Source: Zhenpiania hominis (GTDB lineage: Bacteria > Bacillota > Clostridia > Peptostreptococcales > Anaerovoracaceae). Taken from it: a DNA stretch of 64,000 bases. Both the position numbers and the translations under genes were made by a program. Shown here one piece after another: positions 25,090-34,641 of the stretch; positions within the stretch are counted from its first letter, which is position 1; each line of letters opens with the position of its first letter. The notes beneath the pieces were generated by a model. The model was not told where the DNA came from and did no database searches. It saw only the letters and a program-made list of their open reading frames with translations. The stretch is from NCBI RefSeq assembly GCF_014333425.1, contig NZ_JACRYT010000008.1, positions 62,001 to 126,000 of the forward strand. Reading direction: 5' to 3'.

Positions 25090-26466
25090 CTAATACTGTA
25101 CCTTACTGGAATTCTTCCAAATTCCCATTTTTTCCGCGTCCTTTTCCAGCTCCTCCCGGAAATCCGGATGAGCAATGGAAATCAGAAGTTCTGCCCGTTC
25201 ATAGGTGGATTTTCCTTTCAAATCCACGGCTCCGTATTCGGTTACGATATAGTGCACGGCGCTTCTGGGCGCGGAAACAATCGATCCCTGAGGCAGAGTC
25301 GAGCAGATAAGGGAAGACACGCTGCCATCTTTATTCTTCCGGGTGGACGGCGTACAGAGGAAACTTTTCCCGCCCTCAGAGCGGTAGGATCCCATGACAA
25401 AATCAAGCTGTCCGCCGGTTCCTCCGATATGCTGCAGTCCTGCGGATTCGGAGTTGACCTGTCCAAACAGATCCACCTGCAGGCAGCTGTTGATGGAAAC
25501 CACTTTATCGTTGCTGCCGATAACGTCAATATTGTTGACATAATCCACCGGCGCGATGTAGCCCAGAGGGTTGTCATCCAGGAACTCATAGACCTCGGAA
25601 GATCCCATCGCAAAGGTGAAGACCATTTTGCCCTTGTCTAGATTTTTATTACCTGTAATTTTCCCCTCTTTATACAGATTGACATAGGCGTCTACGAACA
25701 TTTCCGTATGTACACTCAGATCACGGATATCCGATTCAGCAATCATTTTCCCGACATAATTGGGCATACCTCCGATTCCCAGCTGCAGAGTGGATCCACT
25801 TTCCATCCGCTCTACGATATGAGTGGCGATTTTCTTTTCCACCTCTGAAGCGTCCTTGGCTATAATATTAGGCATAGGCGCGGGCTGAGCCTCTACAACC
25901 AGATCGATCTGCGAGAGGTTAATGGTATTCTGCACCCCATGGATCGTCGGCTGCTCCGGGTTCACCTCGACAATGACCTTTTTCGCCCGCTTCAGAATTC
26001 CCCAGTATTCCGCGAGCTGCGGACCGAAGTTGAAATTTCCGAACCGGTCCATCGGTCCTGTCTGAAACATGGCTACATCAATATCGCCCACATCTTCTGC
26101 CCAGAACTTGGGATTTTCCCGGAACTGCACCGGAATAAACCAACAGCATCCCTGCTTGTTCATCTTCCGATCCAGCCCGCTCATATGTGTGGAGCAATAT
26201 TTGAAGTGCTCCGCCTTCGGATCTGCCTGGAGGATTGCCGGCGGTTCCGGATAATTCCAGATCGTCGTACAGACTTTTACATCATGCAGTTCTTCGGTCC
26301 GTCTGGCCAGGGCCTTATCCAGTTCCCGAACCAGGCCGCCGAACAGCCCGTAATGCACCTGGTCTCCTGATTTCACTATTTTTACCGCTTCGTCGGCGGT
26401 TACCAGCTTTTCCTGATATTCTTTTTTCAGCGCGCTGGTTTTGCAAAACGTCTCTACTCTGCTCAT
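25090..26466 (-). CDS. Acetyl-CoA hydrolase/transferase family CoA-transferase (4-hydroxybutyrate or butyrate:acetyl-CoA type)
   Basis: 458 residues. Family marks are the glycine loop GIGGMPNYV (about 230-238) and the catalytic glutamate Glu255 in SVHTEMF, followed by the conserved IGGTGGQLDFV and C-terminal VTEYGAVDLKGKS. Moves CoA between an acyl-CoA and acetate or another acid through a glutamyl-CoA intermediate. The ATG overlaps the thiolase stop (TGATG), so it is coupled; a GTG at 26469 is less likely. Within the operon it would either activate the hydroxy acid with CoA or release an end product. Cat1, AbfT and But proteins share this fold, so the substrate is open. Confidence 0.88.
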   Translation of the reverse strand: MSRVETFCKTSALKKEYQEKLVTADEAVKIVKSGDQVHYGLFGGLVRELDKALARRTEELHDVKVCTTIWNYPEPPAILQADPKAEHFKYCSTHMSGLDRKMNKQGCCWFIPVQFRENPKFWAEDVGDIDVAMFQTGPMDRFGNFNFGPQLAEYWGILKRAKKVIVEVNPEQPTIHGVQNTINLSQIDLVVEAQPAPMPNIIAKDASEVEKKIATHIVERMESGSTLQLGIGGMPNYVGKMIAESDIRDLSVHTEMFVDAYVNLYKEGKITGNKNLDKGKMVFTFAMGSSEVYEFLDDNPLGYIAPVDYVNNIDVIGSNDKVVSINSCLQVDLFGQVNSESAGLQHIGGTGGQLDFVMGSYRSEGGKSFLCTPSTRKNKDGSVSSLICSTLPQGSIVSAPRSAVHYIVTEYGAVDLKGKSTYERAELLISIAHPDFREELEKDAEKMGIWKNSSKVQY

Positions 26467-27662
26467 CACTTGTCTCTCTCCTTGTCTATTGTCTCAATTA
26501 CCACCGCAGTTCCCATTCCGCCTCCGGCGCATAAGGTCGCAAGCCCGTAACGGTTCTTCCGCCGCATCATTTCATACATCAGGCTGATTACGATTCGTGA
26601 ACCGGTGGCACCCACCGGATGCCCCAGGGAAATTCCGCCTCCGTTTACATTCAGCTTGTCCGGATCAATTCCAAGTTCTCTCTGGCAGGCAACGCACTGG
26701 GCGGCGAAAGCTTCATTGATTTCAAACAGATCCATATCGCCGATTTCCAGACCCGCCTTACGCAGGGCTTTGCGCGAAGCGCTGATAGGTCCAATTCCCA
26801 TGATCTCCGGTTCCACTCCGGTGGTGGCGACAGAAAGGATTCTCGCCAGAATCGGCACGCCCAGTCCCCTGGCCTTTTCTTCCTCCATCAGGATCACGCC
26901 GGACGCCGCGTCGTTCATTCCCGAAGAATTTCCGGCCGTCACCATGCCCCCTTCTTTAAAGGACGGCTTCAGCTTTGCCAGTTTTTCCATGGACACATTC
27001 CGTTTTGGATATTCGTCCGTATCATAAAGGGTCGTTTCTTTTCTGCTCTTTACGGTCACCGGTACAATTTCCTCCTTGAATTTCCCCTCATCTATGGCCG
27101 AAGCCGCCCGTTTCTGGCTGAGCAGAGAATAAGAATCCATATCCTCTCTGGTGACATGGAACTGTTCCGCCACATTTTCCGCGGTAATACCCATAGCCGG
27201 ACCGATACCCAGATTTGTAAGGGAGTCCCACATGGAATCCCGCAGCTCCATGTGTCCGAATTTTTTTCCGTATCTGGCGTCAAATACCATATGGGGCGCG
27301 GTGCTCATACTATCGGCGCCCCCTGCCATAATGCATTCGGCCTCTCCCGCTTTGATCTGATAAAATCCCATCTGAATGGACGACATGGACGAGGTGCAGT
27401 TGCGGTGCACGGTGATTCCCGGAACCGAAACCGGCAGGCCGGCTTTTACCAGCGCGACTCTCGCAAGATTGTTTTCTTTATAGGTTCTCTGATAGTTGCA
27501 TCCCCAGATCACATCCTCAATCTCCGCCGGATCGATTCCCGCTCGTTCTACCAGAGCCTGCATGACCGGAATACTCAAATCCAGAGAGGTGAGGGTTCGA
27601 AACTGCCCTCCCAGTGAGCCGATTGGAGTCCTGCATCCTGCCACAATTACGACTTGCTTCAT
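26466..27662 (-). CDS. Thiolase (acetyl-CoA C-acyltransferase)
   Basis: 398 residues. Catalytic Cys89 (HRNCTSSM), His348 (GHPVGATGSR) and Cys378 (LCAGGGMG), with NEAFAAQ upstream: the full thiolase set. Cleaves a 3-oxoacyl-CoA to acetyl-CoA and a shortened acyl-CoA, or the reverse. The ATG at 27662 has GGAGG 5 bp upstream and lies 10 bp after the crotonase; in-frame codons further upstream overlap the crotonase gene and are rejected. The CoA-transferase start overlaps its stop by one base. Confidence 0.93.
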   Translation of the reverse strand: MKQVVIVAGCRTPIGSLGGQFRTLTSLDLSIPVMQALVERAGIDPAEIEDVIWGCNYQRTYKENNLARVALVKAGLPVSVPGITVHRNCTSSMSSIQMGFYQIKAGEAECIMAGGADSMSTAPHMVFDARYGKKFGHMELRDSMWDSLTNLGIGPAMGITAENVAEQFHVTREDMDSYSLLSQKRAASAIDEGKFKEEIVPVTVKSRKETTLYDTDEYPKRNVSMEKLAKLKPSFKEGGMVTAGNSSGMNDAASGVILMEEEKARGLGVPILARILSVATTGVEPEIMGIGPISASRKALRKAGLEIGDMDLFEINEAFAAQCVACQRELGIDPDKLNVNGGGISLGHPVGATGSRIVISLMYEMMRRKNRYGLATLCAGGGMGTAVVIETIDKERDK

Positions 27663-27672
27663 TTCATCCTCC

Positions 27673-28446
27673 TTACTTTCCTTTATATATCGGCGTCCGC
27701 TTTTCCAAAAACGCCCGCATTCCTTCTTTCTGGTCTTCCGTATTAAAGAGAGACGCCCAGCGTTTGGATTCGTTGTGTACCGCGGCGCTTTCGCTGTCCA
27801 TGGCAATCCCCTCCCGGATCGTATTTTTCGCGATCCGCAGGGCAATCGGCGCTTTTCTCGAAAGGTGGACGGCAAATTTCCACGCGGCTTCAAACAGCGT
27901 TTCTTCCGGTTCCAGGCGGTTTATCAGCCCCAGTTCCAGCGCCCGCCGCGCACCGATAGTTTCGCCGCTGAAAATCAGTTCCATAGCAGCAGAAGCTCCT
28001 ATCAGTTTCGGAGCCCGAACGGTTCCTCCTGCCCCCGGCATAATCCCCAGGTTGATTTCCGGGAATCCCATTTTCGCCGTTTCCGCGGCAAAACGGATAT
28101 CACACGCCAACGCCAGTTCCAGACCGCCTCCCAGGGCATATCCTTCGATTGCCGCTATCGTAGGCACCGGAAGCGCCGCAATCCGGTCAAATACCGGAGA
28201 GAAAACAAACTCTTCCGCTTCCTGCTCATCGCATTTCACCATATCCTGAATATCCGCGCCTGCCGCGAAATTGTTCTCGCCGTGAATCAGCAGCACCCGG
28301 ATCTCAGGATCTACTTCGATTTCGTCCAAAGCCTCCCGAATCCCGGACACAACCGCTTGCGAAAGGGCGTTGAGTCTCTTGGGCCGTTCCACTCGCAGGA
28401 GCACGACTCCGCCTTCTTTTTTCAGGCTTACCTCTTGTCGTTCCAT
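27673..28446 (-). CDS. Enoyl-CoA hydratase (crotonase family)
   Basis: 257 residues with the oxyanion-hole segments AAGAD (61-65) and GGG (107-109) and both catalytic glutamates of true hydratases, Glu110 (GGGLE) and Glu130 (GFPEINLG), ahead of PGAGGT. This favours hydration of an enoyl-CoA to a 3-hydroxyacyl-CoA over the isomerase or lyase members. It starts directly after the stop of the 3-hydroxyacyl-CoA dehydrogenase (TAA then ATG) and would act on the enoyl-CoA delivered by the 2-hydroxyacyl-CoA dehydratase of the same operon. Confidence 0.92.
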   Translation of the reverse strand: MERQEVSLKKEGGVVLLRVERPKRLNALSQAVVSGIREALDEIEVDPEIRVLLIHGENNFAAGADIQDMVKCDEQEAEEFVFSPVFDRIAALPVPTIAAIEGYALGGGLELALACDIRFAAETAKMGFPEINLGIMPGAGGTVRAPKLIGASAAMELIFSGETIGARRALELGLINRLEPEETLFEAAWKFAVHLSRKAPIALRIAKNTIREGIAMDSESAAVHNESKRWASLFNTEDQKEGMRAFLEKRTPIYKGK

Positions 28447-29322
28447 TTACTTTTCCTCCTGCTTTCCCGTATAATCGTAAAATCCCTTTCCGGTCTTTCT
28501 TCCGAATTCACCCCGGGCATACCGCTCGGTCAGGCAGGCTGCCGGACGATCCTCCAGAGCTCCACTGGTGCGGAATTTTTCCATATACACGTTGTATTCC
28601 AAATCAATTCCTGTCATATCCAGCGTTTCCAGCGGCCCCATGGAATGCCCCAAGGCGCCTTTTACGGCGGTGTCGATATCCTCGATGGAGGCCACTCCCT
28701 GATCCACCAGGTAGCAGGCCTCTCTGGTCAGGGCGCTGAAAATCCGGTTTACCACAAAACCGTAGATTTCCTTCTCCACGGTAACAGGCGTTTTTCCGAT
28801 TTGCCGAGCGAATTCATAGACTGTACGGAAGGTTTCCTCCGATACATGGGGTCCTTTTACCACTTCCACAATTTTCATCACCAGCGCGGGATTGAAAAAA
28901 TGCAGATTGATTACCTTGGACGGATCCTTGACCGCGTCCGCGAAACGGGAACTTACAATGTACGAGCTGTTGCTGGCGTAAATCGTATGCTCCGGCGTAA
29001 CGGCATCCATAGACATCAGCGCCGATTTTTTTACCGATACCAGATCGGATACCGCCTCAATGACCAGATCCGTTCTACTTCCCGCTTCTTTTAAATCATC
29101 GGTGAAGCTCAGATTTTCGCGGCTGCGTTTCGCTTCTTCCGCAGTCATTTTCTGCTTTTTCACTCGTTTTTCAAACCATCCGTCCGCAAAGGCCTTCGCC
29201 TTGTCCGTCATTTCTCTGCTAATGTCATAACAAACCACGGGGAATCCGTGGTTCGCGGCCTGCATCGCTATCTGACTGCCCATAATCCCCGCGCCGATTA
29301 CGGCAACTTTCTTAATTTCCAT
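28447..29322 (-). CDS. 3-hydroxyacyl-CoA dehydrogenase (3-hydroxybutyryl-CoA dehydrogenase-like)
   Basis: 291 residues, the usual length of the short single-function enzyme. NAD-binding VIGAGIMGSQIA (8-19), ASNSS near 116-120, catalytic His141 in HFFNPALVMKIVEVV, and a C-terminal domain with GPLETLDMTGIDL. It oxidises a 3-hydroxyacyl-CoA to a 3-oxoacyl-CoA. It stands between the dehydratase activator and the crotonase in the operon, so the three steps after dehydration (hydration, oxidation, thiolysis) are encoded together. Confidence 0.93.
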   Translation of the reverse strand: MEIKKVAVIGAGIMGSQIAMQAANHGFPVVCYDISREMTDKAKAFADGWFEKRVKKQKMTAEEAKRSRENLSFTDDLKEAGSRTDLVIEAVSDLVSVKKSALMSMDAVTPEHTIYASNSSYIVSSRFADAVKDPSKVINLHFFNPALVMKIVEVVKGPHVSEETFRTVYEFARQIGKTPVTVEKEIYGFVVNRIFSALTREACYLVDQGVASIEDIDTAVKGALGHSMGPLETLDMTGIDLEYNVYMEKFRTSGALEDRPAACLTERYARGEFGRKTGKGFYDYTGKQEEK

Positions 29323-29337
29323 ACGCTAAACCCTTTC

Positions 29338-30111
29338 TTATTTGTCCTTCTGTTCCCTGGCGAATAAGGCGGCGCCCAGCGCGCCCATCCCCTGGGGATC
29401 TGCCGGTCTTTGAATCTCCATGCCGATTTCTTGTGAGAGTACCGCCGCGAGAGTGTCGTTGAGCGCGCCTCCTCCCGTCATTACGACGGTCGGCTTCAGT
29501 CCGACCCGACCGGTCATGCCCGCTACCCGCTGCGCGATGGAATGAAGCGCTCCCAGCGCCACGTCTTCTCTGCCTTTTCCTTCGGAAAGCTGGGAAATCA
29601 CTTCGGATTCGGCGAACACCGTGCAGATGCTGCTGATGGGTACGCTCTCTGTTCCGGCTGCCGCCAGGTCTGAAAGCTGATCCAGAGGACAGTCCAGCAC
29701 CCGTGACATGACCTCCAGAAAACGGCCGGTACCCGCGGCGCATTTTTCATTCATCACAAAGTTTTCTACCGCGCCGCGCGCTCCCACACGTATCACCTTG
29801 GCGTCCTGCCCTCCGATATCAATGATCGTGGATGTTCCCGCAATTTCATGGGATACGCCTTTGGCGTGACAGCTGATTTCCGTAATCTGTCGATCCGCGC
29901 CCGCAAACAACATCCGACCGTAGCCGGTGGCAACACATGTCCGGATCTGGTTTTCCGTTTTTCCCGCTTCCTTCAATGCCAGTTCCACGGCTTTCTGCGG
30001 CCCGCTGCTTCCGGTTCCCGCGTTGACTACCGCTCTGCCCGCTATCCGGCCTTCTTCATCCAGCAAAACCGCCTTCGAGGTTGTGGAACCAATATCTACC
30101 CCCAGATACAT
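29338..30111 (-). CDS. 2-hydroxyacyl-CoA dehydratase activator (HgdC/FldI-type ATPase)
   Basis: 257 residues, ASKHA fold: GVDIGSTTSKAV at the N-terminus, IIDIGGQDAKV near 96-106, and MTGGGALN toward the end. Cys124 (NEKCAAGTGRFLE) and Cys163 (ISSICTVFAESE) match the two cysteines that hold the single [4Fe-4S] cluster between the subunits of the HgdC dimer. ATP hydrolysis by the dimer injects one electron into the dehydratase to start its radical catalysis. GGAGG precedes the ATG at 30111; it is 13 bp after the beta-like subunit. Oxygen sensitivity is expected from the family. Confidence 0.93.
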   Translation of the reverse strand: MYLGVDIGSTTSKAVLLDEEGRIAGRAVVNAGTGSSGPQKAVELALKEAGKTENQIRTCVATGYGRMLFAGADRQITEISCHAKGVSHEIAGTSTIIDIGGQDAKVIRVGARGAVENFVMNEKCAAGTGRFLEVMSRVLDCPLDQLSDLAAAGTESVPISSICTVFAESEVISQLSEGKGREDVALGALHSIAQRVAGMTGRVGLKPTVVMTGGGALNDTLAAVLSQEIGMEIQRPADPQGMGALGAALFAREQKDK

Positions 30112-30124
30112 CCGCTCCACCTCC

Positions 30125-31258
30125 TTACCCCAGCAGCTCTGCGAATCCCTGCACTCTGGTTCGCAGCTGTTCCGCGCTTTCCATCTGCTGTTCAAATTCC
30201 AGCTGCAGCATCGGGATGCCCGCCTGCTCCATCGCGTCTTTGACCAGTGGATAGTCAAACTCGTCGGGATCGCAGAACTTCAGCTGGCAGTAAATAACCG
30301 CGTCGGCATCCGCTTCCTGTACCATCCGGACCAGTTTTTCTCCCCTGCCCTTCTGGGAATCGTAAAGAAAAGCGCATCCGTCCTGCCTTGCCAGACGCTC
30401 TGCCATTCTGGAAAAACAGGTTCCCTCTTCGGGAGCGGAGACACGGAACTGTCGGGATTCCTGCGCCAGGTCGTCCGCTGCTATCTGCAGCCCGTTTTCC
30501 GTAAACAGTTCCAGCAGTTCCGGCGGTTCCGCCAGAAGTCCGGTCAGGACAATCCTTTTCCCTGCCCGCGGTTCCGGTTCTTCCCGGCTGAGCAGAGAAA
30601 GCAGATGTCGGATCGTTTCCGTATACTGCTTTTTATCCTGAAAATATCCCGCTTTGATTACAAGGTGCCGGGAAACCGCGTCAAAGGTCTGCGGGAAAGA
30701 AACCGCCGTTTTTGTAAAGTCCCGCATCGCCGCCCGGTAGTCCTCATACACTTCCATCGCGTCTTCCAGTTTTGATTCGGTAATTTCCGTCTGCAGAACC
30801 CGTTCCAGTTCTCCCTGTACTCTGGTCAGTTCTTCGATAAAGAAAATCTTTCCCGCTTCGGTCTTCCGGTTCTGAGGGTACACCATGGGAATGGGGTTCC
30901 TCTCCGGTACTGCGGTTTTCCAGTTCTCTGTTATACATTTGAGCGTATCGCAGTAGGTCGTCAGAATTACGGCAGACAACATATCGTAGTCACCCCGCAG
31001 AACCTGCTCTGTATTGGCTTTCATCAGCGAACAGCAGAAGGACTGCAGATACTGGCTCGCCCGGGTTCCGGTATTCGGTCCTCCCCACATGCCTACCGGC
31101 AGCGCTCCTGCCGCGTAAATCAATTCTTCCGGCGCGTAAATTGGAAAACATCCTACCGCTTTTTTGCCCGTTTCCGCCATGGCTTTTTTGACAGAAGCTG
31201 CCGGATGGGATGCCGTAGTCTTCAATTCCTCAATCAGTCTTAACGCTTCGCTATTCAT
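30125..31258 (-). CDS. 2-hydroxyacyl-CoA dehydratase, beta-type subunit (HgdB/FldC family)
   Basis: 377 residues, similar to FldC/HadC/LcdB (about 375). Cysteines in CFPIYAPEELIYAAGALPVG, FCCSLMKA, TTYCDTLK and QLKFCDPDEF are candidates for the [4Fe-4S] cluster ligands. The pair with the alpha-type subunit would remove water from an (R)-2-hydroxyacyl-CoA by a ketyl-radical mechanism. The start lies directly after the stop of the alpha-type gene. The family also includes class I benzoyl-CoA reductase subunits, so a reductive aromatic role cannot be excluded from sequence alone. Confidence 0.87.
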   Translation of the reverse strand: MNSEALRLIEELKTTASHPAASVKKAMAETGKKAVGCFPIYAPEELIYAAGALPVGMWGGPNTGTRASQYLQSFCCSLMKANTEQVLRGDYDMLSAVILTTYCDTLKCITENWKTAVPERNPIPMVYPQNRKTEAGKIFFIEELTRVQGELERVLQTEITESKLEDAMEVYEDYRAAMRDFTKTAVSFPQTFDAVSRHLVIKAGYFQDKKQYTETIRHLLSLLSREEPEPRAGKRIVLTGLLAEPPELLELFTENGLQIAADDLAQESRQFRVSAPEEGTCFSRMAERLARQDGCAFLYDSQKGRGEKLVRMVQEADADAVIYCQLKFCDPDEFDYPLVKDAMEQAGIPMLQLEFEQQMESAEQLRTRVQGFAELLG

Positions 31259-32488
31259 TTATCGTCCCTCCCCTTTTCGGTTTTCCATCATTTCCACCAG
31301 TGCCTGCACTCTGGTTTCATACTGCGCCGGAGAAAAAGCTCTCGGATCGGTCTGATCGCCGTCAAAGATCACGGACGGCACCCCGGTCCTTTCCTCTACT
31401 CTCCGCTGTACCTCAAACTGGCGGAAGTCCATCAGCTTGCAGCTCCGGTTGGAATGATAAATGATTCCGTCCAGACGGTAATCCTCCACAAGCTTTGTGA
31501 TGTTGTCCACCCCGAAGTCCAGATTACGGTTCACATAATTGGAACTGTAAGCTCTGGCCATTCCGTCCAGATCGTTTTCTTCATACACAATGTACCAGGA
31601 GTCCGGATAGGTGGACGTTACCATATTGATCCCGTATTTTTTCAGCACCTTGTATGTATCCGACAAATACGGCCAGCAGGCGATTCCGTCCCACATTACG
31701 CGGTATTTCTCTTCCCCGGATTTCCACGGTCCCCGGCCGGCCTCCGCCTTTTCTTTCAGTTCTTCATACCACAGTTTAAATAAATCCCGGCCTTCTTCGG
31801 TTCCTCTGGCGCAGACAATGGTCGCCATATAGTTGAACAGGTCGAATCCGTTCAGGGGCGATGGGATGTGCCGCGCCTGCATAGCGGCTTTTTTCCACCA
31901 CACGGATGTTTCCGAGGAAACCCGCATCACTTCGCCGAACCGATCGTAATCGAATTTTTTCCCGGTAATGGCTTCCAGACGGTCGATGGCATCCAGAATC
32001 TGTGCCTTTATGTAACGGACATCCTGATCGTTTACCTCATACTGATGATTAAATGGCATGTCGAACAGGATCATGGGAATCTCCAGCTCTTTGGCAATGT
32101 TTTCGTACCATTTGATGACGGTGTTGCAGATGTTGTTGCAGCAGAAAATCAAATCCGGTTTGGGGATATTTCCCGCCTCGCTGTTTAAAGTCTCCATGTA
32201 CGCCAGGTTCACTCTCGCGTAAGAGCAGAGATCCACCGAGTAACCTTTTGCCTCCGAGTAGTCGATAAACTCCTGAGAGCATTTGCGCGCGCCGATGGCC
32301 GCCGCGTGGTTTTCCGGATACACGGTGTGAATGCCCATGGTCGTCAGCAGTTCCTGCGGCGCGATGGAGGTGGCCCAGGCCACCAGCTCGCCCCGCGTTT
32401 TTGCTTCTTCCGCTTCTTTGTAGTGCCGGTCCAGCAGTTCATTCAGCAAAATCTTTGATGTCTTTTTATCTTCTACATTGATACCCAC
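31259..32488 (-). CDS. 2-hydroxyacyl-CoA dehydratase, alpha-type subunit (HgdA/FldB family)
   Basis: 409 residues from a GTG at 32488 (MGINVEDKKTSK), which has AGAGGG about 6 bp upstream; a GTG at 32503 is the alternative. The length suits FldB/HadB/LcdA (about 410-420) rather than HgdA (about 477), so a lactoyl-, phenyllactyl- or isocaproyl-like substrate is more likely than 2-hydroxyglutaryl-CoA. Conserved segments: CCNNICNTVIKWYE with the cluster cysteines, MILFDMPFNH, and NRSCKLMDF with another cysteine. Partner of the beta-type subunit just downstream. Confidence 0.87.
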   Translation of the reverse strand: MGINVEDKKTSKILLNELLDRHYKEAEEAKTRGELVAWATSIAPQELLTTMGIHTVYPENHAAAIGARKCSQEFIDYSEAKGYSVDLCSYARVNLAYMETLNSEAGNIPKPDLIFCCNNICNTVIKWYENIAKELEIPMILFDMPFNHQYEVNDQDVRYIKAQILDAIDRLEAITGKKFDYDRFGEVMRVSSETSVWWKKAAMQARHIPSPLNGFDLFNYMATIVCARGTEEGRDLFKLWYEELKEKAEAGRGPWKSGEEKYRVMWDGIACWPYLSDTYKVLKKYGINMVTSTYPDSWYIVYEENDLDGMARAYSSNYVNRNLDFGVDNITKLVEDYRLDGIIYHSNRSCKLMDFRQFEVQRRVEERTGVPSVIFDGDQTDPRAFSPAQYETRVQALVEMMENRKGEGR

Positions 32489-32515
32489 TCTGTTCCCTCT
32501 CACTTTCTCACATTT

Positions 32516-33289
32516 TTACAGGCTGGCAAGAATCGCGTCGATCATCTGAGTCGCTGGACCTGCTTTCAGCCCTCCGTCAATGTAAACATCTTCGCCCGTT
32601 ACATACTGGCAATCATCTGCCGCTAAAAAATGATATAGCGCCGCTGCTTCTTCCGCTCTGCACATTCTCCCAAGAGGAGTCTGAATGCCCATTACCTGCA
32701 ATTCTGTTTCACATCCATCAACATAAGCCATTGGCGTATCAATCGTGTTTGGGCAAATACAGTTTACCCGTATCTTCCGAGGCGCCAGCTCAATTGCCGC
32801 GACTTTTGTAATCCCGACTACAGAAATCTTACTCATGATATATGGCCCATACCCCGCATAATCTCCATTTGCAGAGTTCGATGCTGTATTCAAAATCACT
32901 CCTCCGTCATCCATATATTTCTGCCCATATTTGATCCCAAACACGACTCCCATTACATTGACATGGAACAAGGATTCATAAGTTTCTGGATTTGCATTTT
33001 TCAAAAGCTCTTCTGGGCAAATGATCCCAGCGTTGTTAACCACAATGTTCAACTTTCCATAGCGCTGCGCTGCCGACTTCATCAAATTTCCCATATCATC
33101 TTCGCGGCTGACATCCGTTTTTACAAAGTAACAATCAAGTTCATTGGCAAGGTCAATGCTTTTTTCATTGATATCTGCCATCGTTACATTCGCGCCGGCT
33201 TCCTTAAACCTCTTGGCTGTTGCATATCCAAGCCCTGAGCCCGCACCTGTTACGACCGCATTTTTCCCTTTCAGTGAAAAAAATCCCAT
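32516..33289 (-). CDS. Short-chain dehydrogenase/reductase (SDR)
   Basis: 257 residues from the ATG at 33289 (MGFFSLKGKNAVVTG), which has AGGAGG 8 bp upstream; an ATG two codons earlier is too close to it. Cofactor motif TGAGSGLG (14-21), an Asp at the end of beta-2 (VTMADIN) favouring NAD(H), NNAG (85-88), and catalytic Ser137, Tyr150 and Lys154. Probably interconverts a 2-hydroxy or other hydroxy group and a ketone in the pathway of this operon. More AT-rich codon use than the dehydratase genes that follow, like the two genes before it. Confidence 0.88.
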   Translation of the reverse strand: MGFFSLKGKNAVVTGAGSGLGYATAKRFKEAGANVTMADINEKSIDLANELDCYFVKTDVSREDDMGNLMKSAAQRYGKLNIVVNNAGIICPEELLKNANPETYESLFHVNVMGVVFGIKYGQKYMDDGGVILNTASNSANGDYAGYGPYIMSKISVVGITKVAAIELAPRKIRVNCICPNTIDTPMAYVDGCETELQVMGIQTPLGRMCRAEEAAALYHFLAADDCQYVTGEDVYIDGGLKAGPATQMIDAILASL

Positions 33290-33315
33290 TGTCATTTCCT
33301 CCTCATATAAATATG

Positions 33316-33354
33316 TAAAATGAGGGAGAAGATAAAGTTCTTCTCCCATTTTGC
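33316..33354 (-). other. Intercistronic hairpin in the catabolic operon
   Basis: In the 99-bp gap between the saccharopine dehydrogenase-like gene and the SDR, AAAATGGGAGAA and TTCTCCCTCATTTT form a stem on the minus strand. The T-run after it is weak, so it may be a partial terminator or an RNA stability element that sets different levels for the upstream and downstream genes. Confidence 0.5.
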
Positions 33355-33388
33355 AATTTAAATGCGCCCTAAGCTATGTAATCCAAAC

Positions 33389-34594
33389 TTATAACTCTTC
33401 CCATTTGTACGGAATCCCGGTTCCAAAGAAATGTTCAAAGAATCTGTCTGGATCCAGTTCTTCCGGAAGGTTAATTCCTGGATGAAGTCCATTTCCGCCT
33501 TCTACCAACATTTTGGCTCCGATTACTGCTGGAAGGGCAATGCTGATATAGCTGGTTCCAAATATTTCGTTTAAAGCTTTGGGATGCCCAATCAATTTGG
33601 GGCAATGTACTTTGTATTCCACTGGTATTCCGTCTTTTGTTCCCTCGATGATCAAAACGCTTGGAATCGCTACATCACCATCATGTTCTTCCAGATAGTC
33701 TGGATCCTCGTCCAGAAATGCTGTCCCTGGCTTTGGCACGTAGCTGACTATAAAATCGATTGGTTTGAACCTTCCACCGCCAAACTCTACCTCTTCTTGA
33801 GAGGCCAGCCCCATAGAAACAAAGGTTGCAGCCTGCCTTGCCACATAATATTTAAAGTCGCAGTATTCAATTCCTTTCCCAATAATGGTCGGTGTACTTA
33901 CAACTTCTTCATGGGTATGGTGCGAAACCAACTGGTTTCCAGCCGGGAATGGAAAATCTTCAATTTCGGTAAACGGCGGAACCTCTTCAAATTTTCCATT
34001 GCGAAATACATAGCACGGATTAGAAAAATCGATCAGAGCCTGTTTTGGAGACCATCCTGGGTTCCATGGGTCTGTTACTTCTCCAAATTCACCTAAATAC
34101 AGCTTTTGTTTCCCCAATCTGTACTTGACGCTTTTTACTGTGTCCAGCTTATCACAATATTTTCGCACTACTATATTTACAAATCCCGGCGCCAGTCCGC
34201 ACCCTAAAAGGACTTTTACGCCTGCTTCTTTCAACTCTTTATCCAGATATCGTTCTTGTCCCAGCGCTATCTGATCCAAATAGGGAACATCAAATGATGT
34301 GCTTACATAGCTGATATTTGCTTTTAACGCAGCTTCAATAACTGTAGGTCCCAGCCACACGGGCGTCAGATCAATAATGCAGTCCATTCCTTCACAGGCC
34401 TTTACGACTGCGTCAATATCACTGCAGTCAAGCTGTATTACTTCTACTTTTGGGCTGTTAATTTTCGCCGCTACTTTTCGCGCGAAGTCCAGATTACTAT
34501 CTGCCATCACTACTTTTTGAATGTCCTTGTCTCTCGACATAATCGAGGCGCAAGGCCCGCCCTGTCCACCTGCTCCCAGCAATAAAATGTTCAT
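33389..34594 (-). CDS. Saccharopine dehydrogenase family NAD(P)-dependent oxidoreductase
   Basis: 401 residues with N-terminal Rossmann motif LLLGAGGQGG (5-13-region), IIDLTPVWLGPTVIEAALKANISYVSTS and GCGLAPGFVN, typical of the saccharopine-dehydrogenase / carboxynorspermidine-synthase group. The family makes or breaks C-N bonds between an amino acid and an oxo acid, or reduces related imines. The C-terminal half (SYVPKPGTAFLDEDPDYLEEHDGDVAIPS) does not point to a named member. Second gene of the operon, after the antiporter. It could start catabolism of an imported amino acid derivative; the exact reaction is unknown. GGAG precedes the ATG. Confidence 0.8.
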   Translation of the reverse strand: MNILLLGAGGQGGPCASIMSRDKDIQKVVMADSNLDFARKVAAKINSPKVEVIQLDCSDIDAVVKACEGMDCIIDLTPVWLGPTVIEAALKANISYVSTSFDVPYLDQIALGQERYLDKELKEAGVKVLLGCGLAPGFVNIVVRKYCDKLDTVKSVKYRLGKQKLYLGEFGEVTDPWNPGWSPKQALIDFSNPCYVFRNGKFEEVPPFTEIEDFPFPAGNQLVSHHTHEEVVSTPTIIGKGIEYCDFKYYVARQAATFVSMGLASQEEVEFGGGRFKPIDFIVSYVPKPGTAFLDEDPDYLEEHDGDVAIPSVLIIEGTKDGIPVEYKVHCPKLIGHPKALNEIFGTSYISIALPAVIGAKMLVEGGNGLHPGINLPEELDPDRFFEHFFGTGIPYKWEEL

Positions 34595-34641
34595 TTTCTC
34601 AACTCCTTTTCTTTGCTTGCTCTACCTTAAAAATTGATTTA

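Noticed and set aside
26619-29094. Several long plus-strand frames across the thiolase, crotonase and dehydrogenase genes
   Set aside because: All lie opposite genes with complete catalytic motifs; compositional shadows.
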